From Rhinopomastus cyanomelas (lineage: Eukaryota > Chordata > Aves > Bucerotiformes > Rhinopomastidae): 64,000 nt of DNA. Position 1 is the stretch's first letter, and each line of letters opens with the position of its first letter. Made by a program: the position numbers and the translations under genes. The notes below the pieces were generated by a model that worked only from the letters and a program-made list of their open reading frames with translations, did no database searches and had not been told where the DNA came from. Of the stretch, positions 1 to 9,714 are shown in pieces. The DNA is taken from assembly GCA_013400115.1 (NCBI GenBank), contig VXBP01001155.1, forward strand, positions 434,001 through 498,000. The letters are read 5' to 3'.

Positions 1-469
1 TAGGCCACTCTCCATCATCTTTGCTTAGTCATGGGAATCAGGAGAGGTGCCTAGTGACTGGAGGATAGCAAATGTCACTCCAATCTTCAAAAAGGGTAAG
101 AAGCAGGACTATAGCAGGTAGCTATAGACCGCTCAGCCTCACCTCCCTCCCCAGAAAGGTGATGGAACAATTTATCCTTGACTCTGTCTCTAGGCACAGC
201 AAGAACAAGAGGTTATTATGGACAGTCAGCATGGCTTCACCAAAGGGAAGTCATGCTTGACCAACCTGATAGTCTGATAGTTGATGAACTTCTTCAATGG
301 TGAGAGTGATGGAGCGCTGGAACAGGCTGCCTAGGAGTGTTGTGTAGTCTCCTTCTCTGGAGGCATTTAAAACCCTCCTGGATATGTTCCTGTGCAACTT
401 GACCTAGGTGATCTTGCTGTGGCAGGGAGATCGGTCTATATGATCTTTCCAATACCTAACGTTCTGTGT
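1..469 (+). mobile_element. CR1 LINE fragment, internally deleted, RT start joined to 3' end
   Basis: The first ~280 bases read, in broken frames, like the start of a CR1 reverse transcriptase: a region resembling WRIANVTPIFKKGKK followed by YRPLSLTSLP and MEQFIL, then KGKSCLTNL. At about 283-290 the sequence jumps to the C-terminal end of ORF2 (ERWNRLPR-like, spanning the ERV..FKT..LDMFLCNLT region) and the 3' UTR, ending near 469 with a single GTTCTGTG unit. The palm domain with the catalytic aspartates is therefore deleted. The element enters from the left edge of the window, so its 5' end is not visible. It is a dead copy; no intact protein is predicted. Confidence 0.88.
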
Positions 470-2224
470 TTTTTTGTGATCTTAAAGCAACTGTTGATTC
501 CTTCAGGAGTACTGTCCTATGGTTATTAACTCCTTCCCAGAAATGAGATTGCTCAGTTCTTTCTTTTTCTGCAATACTCAGAGACTGTAAGGCAAAAATT
601 CAGATGCTGAGAAAAGGATTTTGTTACAAAATTTGTACAATTAAATAGAAAATATGTGAATGTCACCAAGAAGAATACTTTACGTGTCTAAAACCCAGCT
701 AATATAGCTGGATTTTTCAGTGTGTTAATGGATTGGATATTCACCTCTTGTTTGTTTAAGTAGGGAGGACTATTTCAAGTAAAGGAATCATCCAATTTCA
801 GCATGGAATAATTTTCAGTAGACCTTGATCTCAGGAGTTCTACAGGTCTGAAACAATGTGAGTCTATGAATATAAGCACTGGAATATATAGAGCCTGTGA
901 ATCACAGGTTAATTCTGATTGGAAGAAACTTCAGGAAGTCCATAAGAAGGTGGTTTCTTTCCCTTCAAAACATTGCAGATTTTAATTTTTCTTGGATGAG
1001 TACCTGATTAGATTGATCAGTGTACAAAATGTTAGGGACAGGTGATGGATGAGAATCAAGACACAATCTGCTGGAAAAAAAGACCAAACTCTGAAGACAG
1101 TCAAATACTGCAACAGGAACTCAGAGAAGCTGAGAAATCTTTGTCCTGGGAGATACTGAAAAATTGACTGGGGAAGGCCCTAATTTCCTGGCCATGTTTT
1201 GAAGATGTGGTTAAACTAAAGACTTCTAGATGTTCCTTCCATCTTGCTGAGTTCTGCAATTTTGACAGACTCTTTGAAAATACCTCTTCCATAAACATAT
1301 TAACTTAAACAGTAATTAGTTAAAAGATGCATAAACAAAAATAACATAATGTGAAGGACGATGTTGCCAAATTGCAACACATCAATGAGCAACAACTCAT
1401 CAGGAGTAGATAATATGATTAAGAAGTGCTTACACTGACAAGGTGACAAGGAAAAACATAGTCAAAATCTTTGGACCGTCGTAATCTGTCATTCAAGAAT
1501 GTCACCGATAATTTCTGTTAGCACCTGTCTGCTTGAGAAAGTGTGTAATCTTCTCTATAGTGGTGTAACTGTTTCCATAACAATTAAGTGGACAAAATAA
1601 TTAAGTAACACAAAACAATTTTTCATAAAGTCAGCTACATATCTTTGGAGACAAAGCAGAAATGAAAAAAGAAAATCATGGTAGAACAGTTAAATTCCCC
1701 ACAAAGAGTGACGGTGAAATACTTACCATAGGAAAACATTTTCCTGATAACAAAGATATCTTTCAAAAACAAATCATGGAAGGCAGAAATTAGTACAAAC
1801 TGACAAAATGCCAGTAGATGTTGTGGTTTGAATTTGAGTGGGTTTCTTGTCTGAGGCATTGGGAAGTAGCTATGGCAACCAGACCAAATTCTTGCAACTC
1901 TGCAAACTGGTACAACTGGTTTAGACCCCCCTGTTTGCAGTTTCCTGCTTCTTCTTCACTTCTCTTTTTTCTTTGTTTGGAGAGCAATGATATGTCACTG
2001 GGCTGGACGCAGCAGCCATCTTCCCCAAAGAATGTGGTGAATGGAGAGAAAGTGGAACCTCAGAGATCTGCAGAGGAAAGATTTTCTCTGCAATCCACTG
2101 TTTGGTGAAATGGAGTTTTTCCTTCATTCATGGCCATAGGAATCAGTGTGCTGGAAATGAAGGACTAACATGGAAGCAAAGAGAACAGGGAATTGGACCT
2201 TAAACAAAACACTGATGCTGAGAG
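470..2224. other. Unannotated intergenic/intronic sequence
   Basis: No gene, RNA or recognised repeat seen. 1820-2130 is somewhat GC-richer, with a C-run and pyrimidine-rich tract (1926-1975), and could be part of an old LTR-like repeat, but I could not establish that. The 96-residue plus-strand ORF at 1818-2108 resembles nothing I know. Confidence 0.4.
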
Positions 2225-2269
2225 ATGTAGGCAGTGGCTGCATGGATTCCACATTTCTACAAGGAAAAA

Positions 2270-2555
2270 GTCTCCTGGAAGTCTCTTCCCTTTGAGGAGG
2301 TGGAGATAGCAGCTTGGCCCAGTTAAGTAAGAACATATGAATGATTTCTGTATGTGTTTGTGTTGGGGATTTCATGTTGTGTGAGTTAAATGTGTCTTGT
2401 TTTTCCCCACATCAAGCTACCATTTTTAATTTTGCCTGCAACCTTCATAAGTGTTTTTGAACCCTCCTTGCTTTGTTTTTGTTTCAGCCCATTAGCATAT
2501 TAACTAAATTAGTTGATTAACCTCAACTCAGGCTTTATTAGCTGATGAACCAACT
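2270..2555. repeat. Left unit of a diverged direct-repeat pair (partner 2990-3312)
   Basis: Aligning by eye with 2990-3312 shows the same run of blocks in the same order: CTGGAAGT.TCTC, TTTGAGG, CAGTTA.GTAAGAACAT, TCTGTATGT, TGAGTTAAATG, CTTGTTTTT, CACCTGCAA-like, GTATTG/GCTTTGTTTTTGTTT and TTAACTAAATTA. Units start about 720 bases apart and differ by many substitutions and a ~35-base indel, so the duplication is old. The family is unknown; an ancient LTR or other repeat is possible. The tRNA-headed SINE lies just after this unit. Confidence 0.65.
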
Positions 2556-2587
2556 ACTTTAATGGAGAGCCAGGTACCCAGTCTGGT

Positions 2588-2599
2588 TGGCTCAGTTGG
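2588..2599 (+). promoter_or_regulatory. Pol III internal promoter A box of the tRNA-headed SINE
   Basis: TGGCTCAGTTGG fits the tRNA A-box consensus TRGYNNARNNG. It lies at the usual distance from the 5' end of the tRNA-like head and about 45 bases upstream of the B box, so the copy could in principle still recruit TFIIIC. Transcription is not shown. Confidence 0.75.
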
Positions 2600-2632
2600 T
2601 AGAGCATGGGACTCTGAATTCCTGGAGTCATG

Positions 2633-2643
2633 GGTTCAAGCCC
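2633..2643 (+). promoter_or_regulatory. Pol III internal promoter B box of the tRNA-headed SINE
   Basis: GGTTCAAGCCC matches the B-box consensus GGTTCRANYCC and overlaps the T arm of the tRNA-like head. Confidence 0.78.
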
Positions 2644-2989
2644 CATGTAGGACATCTTGAGACAGTACTGTAGGCTTACCCTGCTCCAGCAGGGGGGTTG
2701 GACTTAGATGATCTTTCAGGGTCCCTTCCAACCTCTAACATTCTGTGATTCTGTGAAGGAAGATATCTTAAAGAACTTCAGAATGTAGTTTCAAGTAAAC
2801 ATACTAGCATGTATGCATTCTCTCATTATAAAAGATGTTATACTGGAGGGAGCATTTTCTTCCCATATTAGAAAATAATATGTTTTACTGCTGCTAAATA
2901 CCCATACAGAGTGAGCTGCATATTGTCTACATTCAGATTTTTTGAGGTGTGTTTGCACAAATGTGTTGGACATCACAGTTCCATGAAAG

Positions 2990-3312
2990 CAAGAACTGCT
3001 GGAAGTTTCTCATCTTTGAGGGTGTGGACATTGAAGTTTTGTCTCAGTTAGGTAAGAACATGTGATTAATCTCTGTATGTCTGTGTGTGTATTTCTTCAT
3101 GTGATATCTTTTTTTTTTGGGGGGGGATATGAATTGGTCTTTATCTGGGGTGAGTTAAATGCCTTGTTTTTTCCACAGATTGAGTTAGTTTTGGTTTTCA
3201 CCTGCAATTCATAAATGGTTTCCAAAGTGTCTCTGTATTGTTTTTGTTTTGTCCCACTAGTAACTTAACTAAATTAATTGGTTAATTTTGTCATCAGGTT
3301 TTTACTCTTGAC
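2990..3312. repeat. Right unit of the diverged direct-repeat pair
   Basis: Partner of 2270-2555, in the same orientation. It contains a T-run followed directly by a G-run (about 3109-3127) inside a segment that the left unit lacks. The rest aligns block by block with the left unit. Family not recognised. Confidence 0.65.
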
Positions 3313-3880
3313 TGAAAAACACACTATTTGAATTATTTCCTTCAAAGTAGTTAATTTTTCATAATTAGAAGGCCTTTAATCAAAATTGCTTGCCTTTTTT
3401 ACATATATTATATAGATCAAACCTAAGATATGGTTGCAGGACAGAAATTATTTAAATAAACTTGGTGAAATTCTCTGTTAAGCCAGTGCAGTTTATACCC
3501 CCAGCTTTACCAAATCTTCTTGTGAGATCTGCCTCCATCTCAGCTAGAATCTATCCACCCTATGACCAGATTTCAGTGCCAGTCAACTTCCAAAAACTTT
3601 GGCTGGTCAGTTCACAATTTCAAACCCTTGTTTCAGCCCAGGCACTTTTCACAGTTGACATTTTTTCACTTGCGAAACACCCTCTAGTCCTCTTTGCATT
3701 CAAATCAACGAGAACAACTGCCTAAGCCGAGCACAGAAGACTGCTGAAACCACAGAATACCACAGCCAGACCACAGGCTCAGGCACTGACATTGTTTAAT
3801 GGTTCACACTTTCACTAGCATAGCTCATAGAAAATATTTTGTCAGGGATATATTGTGCATGGTTTAATTCCCAGTGTTTT
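3313..3880. other. Unannotated sequence
   Basis: AT-rich and without a recognised repeat or gene. The 87-residue ORF at 3462-3725 has no recognisable domain and is taken as chance. Confidence 0.4.
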
Positions 3881-4068
3881 CACAGAACATTACAGGTTGC
3901 AAGAGACCTGGAAAGATCATTGAAGTCCAACCCCCTCTGCAGGAGAAGAGTAAGTCTACAGCACTTGGTGTACCTAGACTGTCTCCCATCCAAGCAACAA
4001 ACCAGGCCTGATCCTGCTTAGATAGTACCAACCTTCCATCTACTGTCTCCTCATCCACTCCTCTCAAC
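3881..4068 (-). mobile_element. 5S rRNA-derived SINE with CR1-like tail, copy 1
   Basis: Read on the minus strand, bases 4023-3955 match the 3' two-thirds of 5S rRNA, including the A-box region (TCTAAGCAGGAT, 4011-4023), GGCCTGGTT, the C box GGATGGGAGAC (3981-3991) and the end GTGCTGTAGAC. This runs directly into a CR1-like 3' UTR (GGGGGTTGGACTT...GATCTTTCC...TTCTGTG) ending near 3881. With copy 2 at 42680 it shares changes away from 5S: GAGACAGTCT in place of the usual 5S bases after GAGAC, GTACAC, and TTTG after GGCCTGG. It also shares about 45 bases of non-5S head beyond 4023. Common changes point to one mobile family, not two independent 5S pseudogenes. An 8-base direct repeat, ATTCCCAG at 3867-3874 and 4071-4078, could be a target-site duplication. 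Confidence 0.82.
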
Positions 4069-5489
4069 ACATTCCCAGCATGAAAGACACATACCAAACC
4101 ACCTTGTTTGAGGGGGAAAAGCGTTGAATCATATGGATGCAAACCACATGAGGCCATTTATTCTGATACAGAAAGCATATCCTGGATTAGTTTATTTATT
4201 ATCACAGCAGTAGCTGAAAAGTACATGAAAGTATGGAAACTCCCTGCTGCCTGTTTCCTGCTAGAGCACTGGACTAGATTTATCCTATCCTGTGTCAGTC
4301 CAGAAACACAGCATTGAAGAAACCCTGGGATGGTGCCTATTCTGTTCTGGAAGATGCTTAATCAAAATTCTCCACAGAGAACATGTGAACTGTCACTTTG
4401 CAGAGGTGTTGCCAGCATGTGGTCCAAAGAAACATGTTTTCTCAGATTTGTCACGAAAGCTTACCCCTGCCCAAACACTGCTGTCTACAAGATGGGGATT
4501 TTCTGAGCCAACACATTTTAGAAAAGTTCACCAAATCTCAACTAGTTTTCTTTACTCACCTCCAAAACTCTTCTTGAAACAGTACAGAATACATTCAATT
4601 TAGAAAACTGTGACTTCACTTCTTATAATATGCACTGGAATTTATTTAAAATTATTTGGTTTCAAAGTGAGACACAGTTATTGCAGAACTAAATTGTGTT
4701 GCAAGTATTTGTAAAGTCTAGGCTAGTTGTGCTAGAACCTCTCACTTTTTGGAGAATTTTATTTCAGATGACCTCATGTTTTCAGCTGGAAATTGACTTA
4801 AGTGCTCTGAGTAACCCCAGGAAGAAGACCATGCCATTCCAGCACAGAAAGGCTCACCTGCTTAGGTTTAGGCTTGTCTCCAGATCCCTACTCCAAATTC
4901 CTGCCCATCAGTTAGATATTTCCATCCCTTCTTTCAGCATGTATATTAGCTTATACTCCATATGGGACACAACTGGAGGGTTTTGGCCTTCAGTTCTTCA
5001 GTTTGAATGCTCTTTGCAGATTGCAGCACAGATCTTTCACAATGTCTGTGCTTGGCTTGTATTAATAGCCTGTTTTGTTTTGCTTCTTTTCTTTCTTTTA
5101 AATTGGAAGAGTTTTTCTGAGCCTGATGGTGTGTGAAATGACATGCTCATCCTACACCATCAGCACATAAATAATTCACATCTCCTCTGTATGTACTACA
5201 GTAAAGGTACTTACAAGAATCAGGGCTTTCAGAGCAGTATTGACCTCCATTCTCTTAAATATTTTTTTAAAATTCAGTAGATGAAGTTATTTTGCCTTTT
5301 ATTCATAGGGAATGTAAGGAATTACTGTAATTGCTGAGGCAACAACATAAGATAAAAAGATGAATCTGGAGAATTAATGTTGTTCTACGGCATTTGAAAG
5401 GATGATGTAGGTTTCATACAATCATACAATCTTTTGTTCAGCATGATAAGTTCTTGCCATGTCCTATGTCCCACAAGAAATATCAGTGA
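4069..5489. other. Unannotated sequence
   Basis: No recognised repeat. It contains the longest open frame outside repeats (4696-5136 plus, 146 residues), with a hydrophobic stretch near its end produced by a T-rich tract. It has no family resemblance, and I regard it as a chance ORF. Confidence 0.4.
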
Positions 5490-5860
5490 GACTGAGAGGA
5501 GACTGAGGGGTCCCCCTCATTAATGTCTATAAATATTTGAATGGTGGGTGTGAGGAGGATGGAGCCAGGCTCTTCTCAATGTCATCTAGTGATAGGATGA
5601 GAGCCAATGGTTGTAAGCTGGAACACAGGAGGTTCCACATAAATCTGAGGAGGAACTTCTTCACGGTGAGGGTGACAGAGCACTGGAACAGGCTGCCCAG
5701 GGAGGTTGTGGAGTCTCCTTCACTGGAGACATTTAAGACCTGTCTGGATGTGTTCCTGTGTGACTGGGTCTAGGTGATCCTGCTGTTGCAGGGGGGTTGG
5801 ACTAGATGATCTTTCGAGGTTCCTTCCAATCCCTGATGATTCTATGATATGATTCTATGA
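5490..5860 (+). mobile_element. CR1 LINE, 5'-truncated, C-terminus of ORF2 plus 3' UTR
   Basis: Starts within ORF2 at RRLRGPPHLMSINI-like sequence and ends in GATTCTATGATATGATTCTATGA. The frame 5537-5773 is open for the last 78 residues of the CR1 ORF2 protein: GARLFSMSSSDR, RRFHINLRRNFFTVRV, EHWNRLPREVVESPSLETFK, ending LFLCDWV-like before the stop. The 3' UTR has the young-subfamily signature GGGGTTGGACTAGATGATC. This is the typical shape of avian CR1 copies (severe 5' truncation, intact 3' end). Confidence 0.93.
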
Positions 5861-6061
5861 ATTATCACTACCTAGTCTCACAAAGGCTGGTATTTACTGT
5901 GCAACAGAAATGAGATCTTCAAAATGCAATGATAATTTATGAAAACCTACATTTTAATAAAATCTATTCCCATAAGTACAGAAAATTTGTTTTGTATTTG
6001 AGACAAAGAATATGAAAATTAAAATAAATTTTTTCATATTTTTCTTTTGGTTGAAAGAGAA

Positions 6062-6118
6062 TCATTCCCTTTGGTTGGAAAAGACCTTTAAGATCAAGTC
6101 CAACCATTAACACAGCAC
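6062..6118 (-). mobile_element. Short older CR1 3' tail
   Basis: GGTTGGAAAAGACCTTTAAG followed by GATCAAGTCCAACCATTAAC is the antisense of an older CR1 3' UTR type, distinct from the GGGATTGGAAGGGACCTCG type that dominates the window. Only about 55 bases remain. Confidence 0.65.
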
Positions 6119-6381
6119 TGTCCTTATGACAATACCTGTGCTTTTTTTTATACCTAGAATGTGTTAACAAGCCTTACAGGCTGAGACAAAGACTATGGAA
6201 AACAAGACTGAGCAGAATCTAGGAGACATTGCTTACTGTAGCACAATTATTTAGCTTTCCCATAACTCTCAATTTATTGAAAGTTTCACTACAGAATTAA
6301 CACAGTGATCATATCACAGAATCTCAGAAATAGTGAGACTGGAAAAGACCTCTCAGATCATCAAGTCCAGCCTATGGCCTG
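6117..6381. repeat. Sequence duplicated across the N at 6382 (left copy)
   Basis: Near-identical to 6383-6619 apart from about 28 bases of indels (a 22-base block AACAAGCCTTACAGGCTGAG.. is absent on the right). The pair is separated by one N. Most simply these are two overlapping contig ends, or two alleles, placed side by side by the assembler. The right end of the segment (from about 6313) is the antisense CR1 3' end. Confidence 0.8.
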
Positions 6382-6382
6382 N
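6382..6382. other. Assembly gap (single N)
   Basis: One undetermined base, flanked by duplicated sequence on both sides. The same arrangement recurs at 6912, 7805 and 9714. Confidence 0.97.
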
Positions 6383-6678
6383 ACTGTCCTTATGACAATA
6401 CCTTTTTTTATACCTAGAATGTGTTAAAGACTATGGAAAGCAAGACTGAGCAGAATCTAGGAGACATTGCTTACTGTAGCACAATTATTTAGCTTTCCCA
6501 TAACTCTCAATTTATTGAAAGTTTCACTACAGAATTAACACAGTGATCATATCACAGAATCTCAGAAATAGTGAGACTGGAAAAGACCTCTCAGATCATC
6601 AAGTCCAGCCTATGGCCTGACATCACCACAATCACAGACACCAGGGCTCTAAGTGCCACATCCAGTCTTTTCTTAAAC

Positions 6679-6911
6679 GCCCCCAGGGATGGGGACTCCG
6701 CCATTTCCCTGGGCAGACCATTTCAGTGTCTAATCACCCATTCTGTGAGGAAGGGATTCCTAATATCCAACCTAAATCTCCCCTGGCACAGCTTCAGGCC
6801 CTGCCCTCTTGTCCTAATACCAGTTGCCTAAAAGAAGAACCTGACTCTCATCTGTCTACAGCTTCCCTTCAGGTAGTTACAGAGAGGGATAAGGTCTCTT
6901 CTTCTCCAGGT
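6679..6911. repeat. 233-bp exact duplication flanking an N (left copy; right copy 6913-7145)
   Basis: Bases 6679-6911 and 6913-7145 appear identical by eye, separated by a single N at 6912. An exact copy inside an old, diverged CR1 is not what a real tandem duplication of that age would look like, so this is read as an unmerged contig overlap. Confidence 0.85.
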
Positions 6912-6912
6912 N
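6912..6912. other. Assembly gap (single N)
   Basis: Between the two identical 233-base copies. Confidence 0.97.
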
Positions 6913-7804
6913 GCCCCCAGGGATGGGGACTCCGCCATTTCCCTGGGCAGACCATTTCAGTGTCTAATCACCCATTCTGTGAGGAAGGGATTCCTAATAT
7001 CCAACCTAAATCTCCCCTGGCACAGCTTCAGGCCCTGCCCTCTTGTCCTAATACCAGTTGCCTAAAAGAAGAACCTGACTCTCATCTGTCTACAGCTTCC
7101 CTTCAGGTAGTTACAGAGAGGGATAAGGTCTCTTCTTCTCCAGGTTAAACACCTCCAGCTCTCTCATCCTGTCTTCATGAGACTTTCTTTCCAGTCCCTT
7201 CACCAGCCTTATTTCTCCTCTGGACCTGCTCCAGTACCTCAATATCTTTTTTGAAGTGAGGTCCCAGAGCTGACCCCAGCACTTGAGGTGAGGCCTCACC
7301 AGTGCTCAGTATGGGGGGAGAATTATGTCCCTAGTCCTGCTGGCCACACTATTGCTGATACAAGCCAGGATGACATTGGACTTTTGTGCCACCTGGGCAT
7401 ACTGCTGGCTCACGTTCAGCCTGTTGTAAACCAGGTTCCTTTCTGACAGGCTGCTCTCCATCCACTCATCCCCCAGTCTGTAGCTGTAGGGGGTTATTGT
7501 GGACAGAGAGTAAGACCCTGTGGCCTCATCTGTCTCATCCTGTTGGCCTGTGCCCATTGACCCAGACTGTCCAGATCTCTCTGCAACAACTTCCTCTCCT
7601 TCAGCAGATCGACACTCCCTCGCAACTTGGTGTCATGTGTGAATTTAATAAGGGTAGACTCTATCCCCTCTTCCAGGTCATCAATTGAATAGAACTGGGC
7701 CCAGCGCTGATCTCTGGGGGCACCACTGGTCACTGGTCACCATTCACCACCACTCCCTGTGCCCAATTATCCAGCCAGTTTTTAACCCAGCAGAGGGTGT
7801 CCCC

Positions 7805-7805
7805 N
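7805..7805. other. Assembly gap (single N)
   Basis: Sequence after it (TCTTCCAGGTCATCAATTG..., 7806 on) repeats 7669 on, again consistent with overlapping contig ends. Confidence 0.97.
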
Positions 7806-9713
7806 TCTTCCAGGTCATCAATTGAATAGAACTGGGCCCAGCGCTGATCTCTGGGGGCACCACTGGTCACTGGACACTGGACACCATTCACCACCACTCC
7901 CTGCTGTAGTAGTGCCAATCATTTTGCTCTTTGCATACACAAGGTTTTGACAATTCAGCTCTTATTTTTTTCTTTTACCTACTTTACTCAATTTTGTCCA
8001 GTTCCTTCATCCATTATTCATGACTAATGAAGCATTTGCTCAAGCTGCATCCTTGTCTGCCTCCAGTCTCAGCCCAAATCCTCACTGTGGAATTCTTGGT
8101 CTTCACACGCACCAAGCCCTCTTACGGACAGCTTTTCCACAGGGTGATTTCTGTCACTGCTTACCGAAACCTTTTTATGCCCCTTGTCCACTTTGTTAAA
8201 TAGAGGGTGACTCATACAAAAGACAATGAATAAACTATTTCAAATATGGGTAGAGTAATAGAATAATGTGGTAATTTATCTCAATAAGAGTCAGATGGAT
8301 TTAATCATGACTACTCACCAGAGACAGCACAGATTGTATTACAGAAAATGAAATATTGTAAGCTGGCAAGCATGGAACTGAAATTTGACCCTGGACATGA
8401 CCTGCTTGAGAAACTTCACGATAAGTCTTGGACCTCTGTGTGACTGAGGCACTGTGGCACTTGTGCCTGTACAGTAGACTAATGATGTCAATAGCTTCTC
8501 TTAAAAGAAGCAACTGTACTGACGCTGTTTTGCAGATTTGAAAGCTTAACCGTATTTTGCTTTGGTTTAGGTTTTGGCCAAGTTTTCTATGGCATGACTA
8601 CACCATGACAAGCAGCTATTTGGTATTTAATACAAGGCTGACATTGAGATGTCAGTGTGCTCACAGTAAGAACCAGCCCAAAAGTAAAACCATAAGCAAA
8701 TTTCAGTAAATCAAAGAGGCTGAATGATGTGTATGTCTGGGTGAGAATTAGCCTACAATGTTCAGTGATGCATAGATCTGTGATAAAGAGTAAGATTTAT
8801 CTGTGGAGTATATCTGGATAAAGGAAATCCATTATGAGTTCTTACAGATGATGATGATGATGTTTTAAATGTGTCTTTGAATACGTTTGAACTGTGCAGA
8901 TCAATTTCTAGTTACTGTGAAATTGTTTTGGTGTGTCCTTTGAAGAAGACACAAAAAGCAATTTAACTTATCTAGTTCATCTTGAAGTTTTTGTTGCTCT
9001 ACCCTTACTAAAGACACAATACCCTCACTTTTTGGCTGGGCCTTTGTTGGCTGTATTATCTTTAAAATCTCTGTGTTACAAGGTACACTGAAAACCCCTT
9101 AAAGAAGTCCTTGCTTCCTTCAGGTCTGTCTGTTTCAGAGAAATTTCTGCTGTTCAGCACCACGGACCATTCTGCTCAGGTCTGCCAGGTAGCTAGTAAC
9201 CATCACTCGTGTATGTATAGAAGCAGTGAAAATTTTGCAAATATAGATTTACTTAAGTGGGAAAACACTCTTCTGGAAGGCACAGTAGAAAACAATGCAT
9301 AGAACTGAAAGAAAGAACCCAGTACTAAATAGCCTGATGCTTCTGAAACGGAACATACAATTAACGGTTGTCACTGTGGTGTTGATGCTGCATTTGATGA
9401 GCAGAGCTTCTGAACTTGAACAATTTAATTTTACACTTAATTTCTTGAGCTAAAGAGATAATTGTAAAAATGAACTGTTCACATTTCATCTGAGGATGCA
9501 TTATTGCACTGCATTCATGCTGTTTGTGCACTTTGTAGAGCAGTTTTAAGTTCTTATATATAAAGTGTTTTCCAGGGTAATTTAGATTAAGCTACTGCTT
9601 GCAAAAAATTCAGTCTAATGTGAACTACAGTTATTCATTATCAGGAATTTTTAAAGAATCTGTACTGCAGAACTTTGAAATCTGGTTTTCAGTACAGACA
9701 TAGGTTCAATAAA
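7806..9713. repeat. Haplotype-like duplicated segment, copy 1
   Basis: 7904-9713 corresponds to 10270-12080 along its whole length, with only scattered single-base differences (for example 7926 A versus G, CAAGCTGCAT versus CAGGCTGCAT, GACCTGCTTG versus GACTTGCTTG). I estimate roughly 1% divergence, the level of allelic difference. Bases 7806-7903 are CR1 sequence that repeats 7669-7762. Beyond the CR1 the segment holds no gene I recognise. The short ORFs at 8301-8513 (minus) and 9111-9302 (plus) recur in copy 2 but have no family resemblance. Confidence 0.85.
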
Positions 9714-9714
9714 N
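9714..9714. other. Assembly gap (single N)
   Basis: Joins the end of copy 1 to sequence (9715 on) that restarts at a position equivalent to 7455. Confidence 0.97.

Larger units (their letters stand above)
2581..2756 (+). mobile_element. tRNA-Lys-headed SINE with CR1-like 3' tail
   Basis: Bases 2581-2653 fold as a tRNA cloverleaf: D stem GCTC/GAGC (2590-2593, 2602-2605), anticodon stem 2607-2611 with 2619-2623 (one mismatch), T stem ATGGG/CCCAT (2630-2634, 2642-2646), weak acceptor 2581-2587 with 2647-2653. The body is closest to vertebrate tRNA-Lys (GGTAGAGCATGGGACTCT), although the anticodon position now reads CTG. It is followed by GAGACAGT and CTGTAGGCTT (2660-2676), which match the 5S-derived SINEs in this window. 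From about 2680 the sequence is a CR1-like 3' UTR (GGGTTGGACTTAGATGATC) ending in TTCTGTGATTCTGTGA. This is a SINE-type composite rather than a tRNA gene. No clear target-site duplication was found. Confidence 0.82.
6553..7804 (-). mobile_element. Old CR1 LINE, antisense, C-terminal RT region to 3' end
   Basis: Antisense of an older CR1 subfamily: 3' end at about 6553 (ACAGAATCTCAGAAATAGTG), then the ORF2 C-terminus and, near 7455-7735 on the minus strand, sequence reading like the RT palm (DDLEEGIESTLIKF, THDTKL, LLKERKLLQRDLDSLGQWA, AQANRMR). The catalytic FADDT is changed to FTHDT, so this copy is dead. 233 bases of it (6679-6911) are repeated exactly after the N at 6912 (6913-7145), which inflates its apparent length. 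The same element continues in the second haplotype-like copy at 9715-10113. Confidence 0.85.

Noticed and set aside
2581..2653. A functional tRNA gene
   Set aside because: The acceptor stem is weak, the anticodon is changed relative to tRNA-Lys, and it is fused to a CR1-like tail with no Pol III T-run at the expected end. It reads as a SINE head.
3109..3127. T-run plus G-run as a quadruplex or regulatory element
   Set aside because: A single G-run cannot make a quadruplex on its own; treated as a simple-sequence expansion inside a repeat unit.
3955..4023. A functional 5S rRNA gene on the minus strand
   Set aside because: The first ~45 bases of 5S are not present, the rest is diverged, and it continues into a CR1 tail.
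4696..5136. 146-residue protein with a hydrophobic C-terminus
   Set aside because: No recognisable domain or family, the hydrophobic part comes from a T-rich tract, and one ORF of this length is not surprising in 64 kb of six frames.
6726..7148. 140-residue ORF with an internal repeat
   Set aside because: Artefact of the duplicated contig end around the N at 6912, antisense to a CR1.
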